This document shows positions 1 through 6,650 of a stretch of DNA of 11,054 bases, in pieces. The stretch is taken from positions 1 to 11,054 of the forward strand of contig JAEXLC010000075.1 of assembly GCA_023445495.1 (NCBI GenBank), read 5' to 3'. The notes beneath the pieces are model-generated. The model made no database searches, was not told the DNA's origin, and saw only the letters and a list, made by a program, of their open reading frames with translations. The number at the start of each line of letters is the position of its first letter. Positions within the stretch are counted from its first letter, which is position 1. Source of the stretch: Pseudomonadota bacterium (GTDB lineage Bacteria; Pseudomonadota; Alphaproteobacteria; Sphingomonadales; Sphingomonadaceae). A program made the translations under genes and the position numbers.

Positions 1-18
1 GGGCGGGGGTTGGCAGGT

Positions 19-1434
19 TCAGCCCTGGGGAGACTGCTGCCACCCCCCGCCAAGCGCAAGGAACAAGGTCACGGTCGCATCGGAGAAGTCCGATTCGGCC
101 TGCGCGAGACTCAGCTCGTTCGAAGCGAGCGAACGCTCGGCATCGAGCACGGTCTGAAACGGCTCGGCGCCGGCGCGGTAGCGCAGGCGCGCGATGCGGG
201 CCGCCTCGCCGCTCTGGTCGCGACCACGGCGCAGCGCCTCGACGCGCTGGCCCTGCGCGACATAGGCGGCAAGCGCCGTCTCGGTATCGCGCAGCGCGGT
301 GAGCCAGGTGCCGTCGAACGTGGCAAGCGCCGCATCCGCCCCGGCCTTGGCCTGGGCGATGCGCGCGCGCGCCACGGTCATGTTCGGGAAGCTGAACGAG
401 AGCAGCGGACCGACGCTGAACCGGAACGACGAACTCTTGAACAGATCCTTCGGATCGAGCGCGGTCGAACCGATCGATCCGCCGATCGAGATGTTCGGAT
501 AGAGATCCGCCGTCGCGACGCCGATCTGCGCCGTGGCCGAAGCCAGGCGACGCTCGGCGGCACGGACATCGGCGCGGCGGGCGAGCAGGGTCGCGCCATT
601 GCCGACCGGGATCGCCTGCTCCACCACGGGGACCGTCTCGCAGCCGGCGACGTCGGCCGGCGCTTCCGCTGGCGGCTTGCCGGTGAGTGTCGCGAGGCGG
701 AACAGCGCCGCCTTGCGCTGCGCCTCGAACACCGGGACGGTGGCGCGGGTCTGCTCGAGCAGCGCACCGCCCTGGGCCGTCTCCAGCCCGGTACCGCGGC
801 CACCGGCCTCGAGCCGGCGGGTCAGGTCGAACGTGTCTTCCTGGAGCTTGAGCGTCTGGCTGGCGACCTTGAGCTGCTGGCCGGCGGCACAGGCGTCCGA
901 ATAGGCGCGGATCGTCTCGGCGACGACGGTGACGCGGGCCAGGTCATAGGCGGCCTGGCTGGCAGCGACATCCGCCCGCCCCGCTTCGATCCCGCGCGCG
1001 ATCTTGCCGAACAGATCGACCTGATAGCTCGCGTCGAGACCGACAGTGTAGGTCTCGCCCTCGAACGAGGCGTTGGGGATGCCCATCGCCGCGCCCGGGG
1101 TGCGGGCATGCGTCGCCTGCGAGCTCACCGTGGTGCTCGGCAGGAGCTGCGACCGGGTCTCGCGCAGCACGGCACGGGCCTGGCGCAGGTTCGCCGCGGC
1201 GACGCGCAGGTCGGTGTTCGCCGCCAGCGCCTCGCCGACCAGCCGGTCGATCACCGGCGTGTCGTAGAGCTTCCACCAATCGGCGGGCGGCTCGTCGGGC
1301 ACGAAGCCCGGCGCACTCGCCTGACTGAGCTCGCCCTGGGCCGGCGCCTTGGGCGCGGGCGAGACATAGTTGGGGCCGACTGCGCAGCCTGCCAGCGACA
1401 GGCCGGCGGCGGTCAAGATGAGGGTCCGCTTCAT
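19..1434 (-). CDS. RND efflux outer-membrane factor lipoprotein (NodT/OprM family)
   Basis: This 471-residue protein is the outer-membrane channel of a tripartite efflux pump. It would trimerise into a beta-barrel with a periplasmic alpha-helical tunnel and carry substrates from the RND pump out of the cell. Residues 1-17 form a lipoprotein signal with lipobox LAGC (14-17), so Cys17 should be lipidated; the CAVGPNY start of the mature protein is typical of the family. Two outer-membrane efflux repeats are visible, roughly residues 60-250 and 275-460. They include the QVDLFGKI motif near 138-145, the LLARRADVRAAE motif near 283-294 and LDAERSLASNE near 430-440. The length is normal for OprM-like proteins. 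I chose the ATG at 1432-1434 because the signal peptide begins there; the frame stays open further upstream only as a shadow of the pump gene. The start overlaps the pump stop by 4 nt (ATGA), with GGAG 7 nt upstream. It is the last gene of the operon. The substrate cannot be told from the sequence. Confidence 0.95.
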   Translation of the reverse strand: MKRTLILTAAGLSLAGCAVGPNYVSPAPKAPAQGELSQASAPGFVPDEPPADWWKLYDTPVIDRLVGEALAANTDLRVAAANLRQARAVLRETRSQLLPSTTVSSQATHARTPGAAMGIPNASFEGETYTVGLDASYQVDLFGKIARGIEAGRADVAASQAAYDLARVTVVAETIRAYSDACAAGQQLKVASQTLKLQEDTFDLTRRLEAGGRGTGLETAQGGALLEQTRATVPVFEAQRKAALFRLATLTGKPPAEAPADVAGCETVPVVEQAIPVGNGATLLARRADVRAAERRLASATAQIGVATADLYPNISIGGSIGSTALDPKDLFKSSSFRFSVGPLLSFSFPNMTVARARIAQAKAGADAALATFDGTWLTALRDTETALAAYVAQGQRVEALRRGRDQSGEAARIARLRYRAGAEPFQTVLDAERSLASNELSLAQAESDFSDATVTLFLALGGGWQQSPQG

Positions 1435-4400
1435 TGGGCTTCTCCCGTCGCGGTGGCAGGCGTCTGGGTCGGCTCCGGCGGGGCTTGCTCGCTCACCCGA
1501 CCCCCGCCCCATTTGCGCATCAGCACATAGAAGATCGGGGTGAAGACCAGGCCGAAGATGGTCACGCCGATCATGCCGAACACCACCGCGGTGCCGAGCG
1601 ACTGGCGCATTTCCTGGCCCGGACCGCTGGCGATCGCCAGCGGGATCACACCGAAGATGAAGGCGAACGAAGTCATCAGGATCGGGCGGAGACGCGAGCG
1701 GGCCGCGTGGATCGCCGCATCGAACCGGTTCATGCCCTCTTCCTCGCCCTGCTTGGCGAACTCGACGATCAGGATCGCGTTCTTCGCGGCCAGCGCGATC
1801 AGCACGACGAGACCGACCTGGGTGAGGATGTTGTTGTCCATCCCGCGCAGGTTCACGCCGAGCAATGCCGCGAGGATACACATCGGCACGATCAGGATCA
1901 CCGCGAGCGGCAGGGTGAGCGCTTCATACTGGGCGGCCAGCACGAGGAACACGAACACCACGGCGAGGACGAAGATCAGCGCCGAGGAACTGCCCGCCGC
2001 CTTTTGCTGATAGGCAAGGCCGGTCCATTCATAGCCATAGCCCTGCGGCAGCACCTTGGTCGCCATCGCTTCCATCGCCGCGAGCGCATCGCCCGAGGAG
2101 ACACCCGGCGCCGCCTGGCCCTGCAGCTCGACTGCGGGGAGCAGATTGTAGCGGACCACGCGCGACGATCCGGAATCGCGCACCAGGTTCGCCACCGCCG
2201 AGACCGGCACCATCTGCCCGCTCGACGAGCGGACCTGGAGGCGGCCGATATCGTCCATCTGGTCGCGGGCGTTCGGCTCCGCCTGCGCGGTCACGCGGAA
2301 GGTGCGGCCGAGCAGATTGAAGTCGTTGACATAGGTCGAGCCGATATAGGTGCCGATCGCGTCGAACACCTGGCTGGGCTGGACGCCGAGCAGCTGCGCC
2401 TTGTCACGATCGACATCGGCACGGATCTTCGGCGTCGCGGTGTTGAACAGCGAGAAGACCTGGCTGACCTTATGCTCCTGCATCGCGGCGCCCATCATCG
2501 CGCCGGTCGCGCCTTCGAGCCCGCGCCAGCCGCCATTGGCCGACTTGTCCTCGATCATCATCACGAAGCCCGACCCGTTGCCGAGGCCCTGCACCGCGGG
2601 CGGTGCGATCATGAAGATGTTGGCGCCGCTGATCTGCCCGGCGATCGCGCCGGTGAGCTGGCCGGCCAGCGCTTCCGCGCTCTGCTTCTTGCCGCGCTCG
2701 GACCAGTCCTTGAGCTTGATGAAGATCACGCCCGCGTTCGACGCCTGGCTGAAGCTCGCGCCGTCGAGGCCGGCGAACGCCGCGCCGTCGATCACGCCGT
2801 CGGTCTTGGCGGCGATGTCATAGGCCTTGGCGACGACTTCGCTGGTGCGGTCGAGCGACGAGCCCGGCGGCAGCTGGACGACGCCGATCAGGAAGCCCTG
2901 ATCCTGCTCGGGGATGAAGCCCGTCGGCGTGGCGGTCAGGCGCCAGCCGGTGAGCGCGAGCAGGCCCGCATAGACGATCATCATGATCAGGCCCATGCGG
3001 ATCAGGCGGCTGGTCACATGCCCATAGCGATCCGACAGCCAGTCGAAGCCCTGGTTGAACTTCTCGGCGCCGATCTTGATCGGGCGCATCCAGCGCGGAC
3101 CCTTGTTGGCGTCCATATGCTCGTGCGGCTTGAGCAGCAGCGCGGCAAGGGCGGGCGACAGGGTGAGCGAGACGAGCAGCGAGATTGCCGAGGCCGCGGC
3201 GATCGTCACCGCGAACTGGCGGTAGAAGATGCCGGGGATGCCGCCGACCATCGCGGTCGGGATGAACACCGAGACGAGCACCAGGCCGATCGCGACCAGC
3301 GCGCCCGACACTTCCCGCATCGTCAGGTGCGCGGCCTCGCGCGGGCTCTTGCCCTCGCGGATATGCTTTTCCACCGCCTCGACCACGACGATCGCGTCGT
3401 CGACCACGATGCCCACGGCGAGCACGAGCGCGAAAAGCGAAAGCGAGTTGATCGAGAAGCCGAGCGCGAGCTGCACCGCGAAGGTGCCGACCAGCGCGAT
3501 CGGGATGGCGACGATCGGGATCACCGCCGCGCGCCAGGTCTGGAGGAAGATCAGCACCACGACGACGACGAGGATCACCGCTTCGAACAGCGTGTGCTGC
3601 ACGGCTTCCACCGAGGCCGAGACATATTCGGTCGGGTTGTACGGGATGCTGTACTGCAGGCCGGCCGGGAAGTCCTTCTTGAGGACATCCATTTCCTTCA
3701 GCACCAGCTCGGCTGCGTTGAGCGAGTTGGCGCCCGGCTGCTGGACGATCGCGAGCGCGATGCCGCGCTTGCCGCCGAACGAGCCCTGGATCGAGTAATC
3801 CTGGCTGCCCAGCTCGACCCGCGCGACGTCACCCAGCTTGGTGAGCGCGGCGCCCGAGGGATCCGACTTGATGACGATGTTCGAGAACTGCTCGACGCTG
3901 GCGAGACGGCCCTGCACGTCGACCGGCACTTCGAACGAAGGCTTGTCCTTGCCCGAGGGCGAGGAGCCGAGCGCACCGCCCGCGGTCTGGACGTTCTGCG
4001 CCTGCAGCGCCGCGATGATCTCGGTCGAGGTCAGGTTGCGCGCGGCCGCCTTGTCCGGATCGATCCAGACGCGCATCGAGTAATTGCCGCCGCCGAAGAT
4101 CTGCACCGAGCCGACGCCTTCGAGGCGCAGCAGCCGGTCACGGATCACCGTGTTGGCGTAATTGCCCATGTAATCGACATCGAGGCTGTTGTCGGGCGAG
4201 GTCAGCGCCACGATCATCAGGAAGCCCGATTCCTGCTTGTTTACGGTCACGCCGATCTGGCGGACCTGCTCGGGCAGGCGCGGCAGCGCGAGGTTGACGC
4301 GGTTCTGCACCAGCACCTGCGCGGCATCGAGATCGGTGCCGGGCTTGAAGGTGACGGTGATCTGGCCCGCGCCCTGGGTGGAGGACGAGCTCATGTAGAG

Positions 4401-4685
4401 CATGCCCTCGACGCCGTTGATCTCCTGCTCAAGCGGCGCGGCGACCGTCTCGGCGATGATCTCCGGCGAGGCGCCGGCATAGGCGGCCTGGACCGAGATC
4501 GTCGGCGGGGCGATCTCCGGATACTGCGAGAGCGGCAGCAGCGGATAGCAGAAGGCGCCGATCAGGGTGATGAACACCGAGATCACGGCGGCGAAGATCG
4601 GCCGCTCGATGAAGAAGCTGGAGAAGCCGCGATGCTCGGTCGGCGGCCCGGACGGGGCTGCCGTTGTGGCCTGGTTGTCACTCAT
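1431..4685 (-). CDS. RND efflux pump, inner-membrane transporter (HAE1 family)
   Basis: This is the proton-driven inner-membrane pump of the tripartite system (1084 residues; AcrB has about 1049). The first transmembrane helix follows the FFIERPIFA motif (24-32). A second helix cluster spans about 367-520 and the C-terminal cluster about 900-1057. Large periplasmic porter/docking domains lie between these (about 50-350 and 590-890). The proton-relay residues are present: the Asp pair D429-D430 in GIVVDDAIVVVE matches AcrB D407/D408, K969 in LAAKNAILIVEFA matches K940, and R1000 in RLRPILMTS matches R971. The switch-loop region reads FAGLDGAS (637-644). From memory the sequence is closer to the MexF/OqxB branch than to AcrB itself, for example NNILTQVGLVVLIALAAKN and YEWTGLAYQQ. 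A Pro/Thr-rich tail (1066-1084) extends past the last helix. The gene is intact. Its start follows the adaptor stop by 11 nt, and a GAGGA ribosome site overlaps that stop. The substrates are probably amphiphilic drugs or metabolites; this is inferred from the family. Confidence 0.97.
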   Translation of the reverse strand: MSDNQATTAAPSGPPTEHRGFSSFFIERPIFAAVISVFITLIGAFCYPLLPLSQYPEIAPPTISVQAAYAGASPEIIAETVAAPLEQEINGVEGMLYMSSSSTQGAGQITVTFKPGTDLDAAQVLVQNRVNLALPRLPEQVRQIGVTVNKQESGFLMIVALTSPDNSLDVDYMGNYANTVIRDRLLRLEGVGSVQIFGGGNYSMRVWIDPDKAAARNLTSTEIIAALQAQNVQTAGGALGSSPSGKDKPSFEVPVDVQGRLASVEQFSNIVIKSDPSGAALTKLGDVARVELGSQDYSIQGSFGGKRGIALAIVQQPGANSLNAAELVLKEMDVLKKDFPAGLQYSIPYNPTEYVSASVEAVQHTLFEAVILVVVVVLIFLQTWRAAVIPIVAIPIALVGTFAVQLALGFSINSLSLFALVLAVGIVVDDAIVVVEAVEKHIREGKSPREAAHLTMREVSGALVAIGLVLVSVFIPTAMVGGIPGIFYRQFAVTIAAASAISLLVSLTLSPALAALLLKPHEHMDANKGPRWMRPIKIGAEKFNQGFDWLSDRYGHVTSRLIRMGLIMMIVYAGLLALTGWRLTATPTGFIPEQDQGFLIGVVQLPPGSSLDRTSEVVAKAYDIAAKTDGVIDGAAFAGLDGASFSQASNAGVIFIKLKDWSERGKKQSAEALAGQLTGAIAGQISGANIFMIAPPAVQGLGNGSGFVMMIEDKSANGGWRGLEGATGAMMGAAMQEHKVSQVFSLFNTATPKIRADVDRDKAQLLGVQPSQVFDAIGTYIGSTYVNDFNLLGRTFRVTAQAEPNARDQMDDIGRLQVRSSSGQMVPVSAVANLVRDSGSSRVVRYNLLPAVELQGQAAPGVSSGDALAAMEAMATKVLPQGYGYEWTGLAYQQKAAGSSSALIFVLAVVFVFLVLAAQYEALTLPLAVILIVPMCILAALLGVNLRGMDNNILTQVGLVVLIALAAKNAILIVEFAKQGEEEGMNRFDAAIHAARSRLRPILMTSFAFIFGVIPLAIASGPGQEMRQSLGTAVVFGMIGVTIFGLVFTPIFYVLMRKWGGGRVSEQAPPEPTQTPATATGEAQ
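1442..1446 (-). promoter_or_regulatory. Ribosome binding site of the outer-membrane factor gene
   Basis: The minus strand reads GGGAG here, a Shine-Dalgarno sequence inside the last codons of the RND pump gene, with 7 nt between it and the ATG at 1434. Together with the ATGA stop/start overlap it fixes the start and points to translational coupling with the pump. Confidence 0.6.
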
Positions 4686-4693
4686 CGACCCGT

Positions 4694-4698
4694 TCCTC
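4694..4698 (-). promoter_or_regulatory. Ribosome binding site of the RND pump gene
   Basis: The minus strand reads GAGGA overlapping the TGA stop of the adaptor gene (TGAGGA), 8 nt before the ATG at 4685. This supports the chosen pump start and tight co-translation within the operon. Confidence 0.65.
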
Positions 4699-5878
4699 AG
4701 CGCTTGTTCGCGGGCTGGGCGGTATAGTCAGGTGCGTCGCCCGGCCCCTTGGGCTGCGGCGCTTCCTTGATCTGACCCGGCTGCGGCGTGACCTTCACGC
4801 CCGGACGGGCGCGCTGGGCGCCGTCGATCACCACGCGGTCGTCCTTGTTCAGGCCCGAGCGGATCACGCGCAGGCTGCCCTGGAGCGGGCCGGTCTGCAC
4901 CGGACGCGCGGTCACCGTGTTGCTCTTGTCGACGACGAACACGATCTGGCGGGCCGCATCGGCCATGATCGCCGTGTCGGGCACCAGCATCGCCGGATAG
5001 GGCTTGGACGCCTCGAGACGGGCCGAGCCGAACATGCCGGCCTTCAGGAAGCCGCCCGGATTGCTGATGACCGCGCGGGCGCGGATCGTGCCGGCACCGG
5101 CATCGAGGGCGTTGTCGACGAAGTCGATCGTGCCGTTATGCGTATAATCGCTCTCGTCCGAGAGCTTGACCTTGATCGGGGTGCCGTTCTGGGTGCCCGA
5201 TCCGTCACGCTGATACTTCAGCAGCAGCGCTTCCGAGCCCTGGAAGACGAAATGGACCGGATCGACCGAGACGATCGTGGTCAGCACGGTCTGGTCGGTC
5301 GCGACCGTGTTGCCGACATCGACCTTGCGCTCCGAGATGCGGCCGCTGATCGGCGCGACGACCCGGGTGAAGCCGAGATCGAGCTGGCGGGCGCGGAGAT
5401 TGGCCTCGGCAGCGGCGACCTGCGCGCTACCCGAGCGCAGCGCGGCGCGGCGCTGCTCCAGCTCTTCCTGGCTGGCGGCGCGCTGGGCGACCAGCGCTTC
5501 CGAGCGGGCATATTCGGTCTGCGCGTTGGCAAGCGTCGCCTTTGCCTGGGCGACCTGCGCGGCGGCCTGGGCGACGGCGGCCTGGGCCGGGCGCGGATCG
5601 ATCGTGAAGAGCAGCTGGCCCTTGCGGACATACTGGCCATCCTTGAACCAGATGCCCTGCAGATAGCCCGTGGCGCGCGGACGCACCTCGACGCTCTGGA
5701 TCGCCTCGAAGCGGCCGACGAACTCGTCCCAGTCGACGACGTCGCGCACCAGCGGCGCGGAAACCGTGACGGGCGGCGCGCCCTGCTGGGGCGGCTGGGC
5801 GCCACCTCCACCGCAGCCGGAAAGGACAAGCGCGGCTGCAAGAGCCGGGATGAGCAGCTGACGGTTCTTCGAGTGCAT
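4697..5878 (-). CDS. RND efflux periplasmic adaptor (membrane fusion protein) lipoprotein
   Basis: This 393-residue adaptor links the inner-membrane pump to the outer-membrane channel. Residues 1-21 are a lipoprotein signal with lipobox LSGC (19-22), so Cys22 should be lipidated; a short Gly/Pro/Gln-rich linker follows. The usual adaptor order is visible. The first lipoyl half-motif is near 62-95 (VRPRATGYLQGI, then VRKGQLLFTIDPRPAQ). An Ala/Gln/Glu-rich alpha-helical hairpin covers about 97-165. The second lipoyl half is near 168-192 (LGFTRVVAPISGRIS, then VDVGNTV). A beta-barrel covers about 200-290, including NPGGFLKAGMFGSARL, and a membrane-proximal domain about 295-365. The tail (366-393) is Pro-rich and looks disordered. 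The VEVRPRATGYL and IDPRP signatures recall MexE/OqxA-type adaptors. It is the first gene of the operon. The ATG is preceded by AGGGA with a 6-nt gap, which supports the start. Expression is probably controlled from the divergent region at 5879-6049. Confidence 0.96.
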   Translation of the reverse strand: MHSKNRQLLIPALAAALVLSGCGGGGAQPPQQGAPPVTVSAPLVRDVVDWDEFVGRFEAIQSVEVRPRATGYLQGIWFKDGQYVRKGQLLFTIDPRPAQAAVAQAAAQVAQAKATLANAQTEYARSEALVAQRAASQEELEQRRAALRSGSAQVAAAEANLRARQLDLGFTRVVAPISGRISERKVDVGNTVATDQTVLTTIVSVDPVHFVFQGSEALLLKYQRDGSGTQNGTPIKVKLSDESDYTHNGTIDFVDNALDAGAGTIRARAVISNPGGFLKAGMFGSARLEASKPYPAMLVPDTAIMADAARQIVFVVDKSNTVTARPVQTGPLQGSLRVIRSGLNKDDRVVIDGAQRARPGVKVTPQPGQIKEAPQPKGPGDAPDYTAQPANKR

Positions 5879-5884
5879 TTTCGA

Positions 5885-5889
5885 TCCCT
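5885..5889 (-). promoter_or_regulatory. Ribosome binding site of the adaptor gene
   Basis: The minus strand reads AGGGA with 6 nt between it and the ATG at 5878. It is the only good Shine-Dalgarno match near the operon's first start codon. Confidence 0.6.
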
Positions 5890-5957
5890 AAATCCGTGCC
5901 TCTGGCCGGACATCCTCCGCGGTGTCGTTGCTCGAAACGAACGACTTCCGATTTGGT

Positions 5958-5970
5958 CCCGCTAAGCGGG
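5958..5970. repeat. Short perfect inverted repeat in the efflux operon promoter/leader
   Basis: CCCGCT and AGCGGG flank a single A, giving a 6-bp perfect dyad. A second small dyad, GTTC-AGG-GAAC, lies directly next to it at 5970-5980. On the minus strand both fall between the candidate -35 hexamer and the adaptor gene, across the expected -10 region. They could be an additional regulator site or a leader hairpin; there is no U-run to suggest a terminator. Chance is possible at this GC content. Confidence 0.35.
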
Positions 5971-5981
5971 TTCAGGGAACT

Positions 5982-5987
5982 TGTCAA
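5982..5987 (-). promoter_or_regulatory. Candidate -35 hexamer for the efflux operon
   Basis: The minus strand reads TTGACA, a perfect sigma70-type -35 hexamer facing the efflux operon. After a 17-nt spacer the -10 position reads TAGCGG (5959-5964), a poor match beyond its first two bases. If it is used, transcription would start near 5952 and leave a leader of about 70 nt before the adaptor ATG. The hexamer overlaps the left end of the palindrome at 5983-6018, so a bound repressor would block it. Confidence 0.45.
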
Positions 5988-6018
5988 CGATTGATGACAT
6001 ATGTCTACAACGGTTGAC
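5983..6018. promoter_or_regulatory. 36-bp palindrome, probable operator of the TetR-family repressor
   Basis: This is a 36-bp inverted repeat centred between 6000 and 6001. Its outer arms are GTCAAC and GTTGAC and its core is the perfect palindrome GACATATGTC; 14 of the 18 positions per half are paired. It lies between a divergent TetR-family gene and an RND efflux operon, the standard place for such an operator. It overlaps a TTGACA hexamer facing the operon and ends with TTGACT facing the repressor gene, so one bound repressor could shut off both directions. That FadR/AcrR-type repressors bind such dyads is family knowledge; binding here is inferred. Confidence 0.75.
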
Positions 6019-6036
6019 TATGTTCACCGCCATGTT

Positions 6037-6041
6037 AGGGA
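6037..6041 (+). promoter_or_regulatory. Ribosome binding site deciding the TetR-family gene start
   Basis: AGGGA lies 8 nt before the ATG at 6050. The alternative in-frame starts (TTG 5981, ATG 6020, ATG 6032) have no Shine-Dalgarno sequence at a suitable distance, and the first lies before the operator palindrome. This favours 6050. Confidence 0.5.
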
Positions 6042-6049
6042 AACCGCCC

Positions 6050-6649
6050 ATGATCCCACCGGTTCCGTCGCGGCATCGCAATGCCGTTGCGACGCGCCAG
6101 GCAATACTCGCCTCGGCCCGGAAGCATTTCGCACGCGAGAATTACGAGAATGTCGGCCTGCGCGAGATCGCGGGCGATGCCGGCGTCGATCCCGCGCTGG
6201 TCAGCCGCTATTTCGGCAGCAAGGAAGCGCTGTTCCGCGAGACGCTGCGCGACGATGACGAGAAGGACATCATGGACGGGGCGACGCGCGAGACGCTTGC
6301 CCAGCATTTCGCCGATCTCTTCCTCGAGAAGGACGATGCCCCCCCGGGCGAGCGCGACATCCATATCGAGCGCATCCTGATCCTGCTCCATTCGATCGGC
6401 TCGCCCAAGGCCGGGCAGATCATCCACGACGCGGTGCAGGCCGACATCCTCGATCCGGTGTCCCGCGAGCTCGAGGGCCAGGATACCGAGATGCGCGCGG
6501 CGATGGCGCTGGCGGTGCTGATGGGCATGGGCATCATGCACAACATGCTCTCGATCGACACGCTCGAGTGCAGCCCGGAAGAGGATGCGCGCTTCGAGAA
6601 GCGCCTTACCCGCATCTTCGCGGCCGCGCTGGAGCCGATGGACGACTGA
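6050..6649 (+). CDS. TetR/AcrR-family transcriptional repressor, probable efflux regulator
   Basis: This is a 199-residue one-domain-plus-sensor repressor of the usual TetR length. The DNA-binding domain spans about residues 14-62 and begins ATRQAILASARKHFA. Its helix-turn-helix reads LREIAGDAGVDPALVSRYF (37-55), followed by GSKEALF. The rest (about 65-199) is a helical ligand-binding and dimerisation region that is poorly conserved across the family, so the inducer cannot be named. The start is chosen at the ATG preceded by AGGGA. In-frame alternatives at 6020 and 6032 would add 10 or 6 residues. The gene is divergent from the efflux operon across a 36-bp palindrome, so it probably represses both the pump and itself until a pump substrate or metabolite binds. 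Its TGA is followed after one nucleotide by the dinB start, so the two are probably co-transcribed. Efflux control is inferred from position. Confidence 0.92.
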   Translation: MIPPVPSRHRNAVATRQAILASARKHFARENYENVGLREIAGDAGVDPALVSRYFGSKEALFRETLRDDDEKDIMDGATRETLAQHFADLFLEKDDAPPGERDIHIERILILLHSIGSPKAGQIIHDAVQADILDPVSRELEGQDTEMRAAMALAVLMGMGIMHNMLSIDTLECSPEEDARFEKRLTRIFAAALEPMDD

Positions 6650-6650
6650 C

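Larger units (their letters stand above)
5879..6049. other. Divergent intergenic regulatory region
   Basis: This 171-nt region separates the efflux operon (minus) from the TetR-family gene (plus). It holds the adaptor ribosome site, two short dyads at 5958-5970 and 5970-5980, a candidate -35 hexamer facing the operon and a 36-bp palindrome. I see no small gene or RNA gene in it. The TetR frame stays open back to a TTG at 5981, but that start would put coding sequence through the palindrome and has no ribosome site. Confidence 0.7.

Noticed and set aside
10..1530. A 506-codon open frame on the plus strand opposite the outer-membrane factor
   Set aside because: The composition is Arg/Gly/Ala/Glu-rich without motifs, and the minus strand encodes a clear lipoprotein channel. 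It is an antisense shadow.
1434..4727. A 1097-codon open frame on the plus strand opposite the RND pump
   Set aside because: Its translation is dominated by Arg, His, Asp and Gly with no domain pattern, as expected opposite a high-GC gene with strong third-position bias. The minus strand encodes a complete RND pump with all proton-relay residues.
4664..5965. A 433-codon plus-strand open frame opposite the adaptor gene
   Set aside because: It has low-complexity Arg/Ala/Asp/Leu composition and runs through the divergent promoter region. The minus strand is a typical adaptor lipoprotein.
5981..6049. N-terminal extension of the TetR-family protein from TTG 5981
   Set aside because: It would place coding sequence across the palindrome and the -35 hexamer, has no ribosome site, and adds residues not expected before the helix-turn-helix domain.
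6560..6650. LexA (SOS) box upstream of dinB
   Set aside because: I looked for the alphaproteobacterial GTTC-N7-GTTC and GAAC-N7-GTTC patterns here and in the 5879-6049 region and found none. GTTC-AGG-GAAC at 5970-5980 has the wrong spacing.
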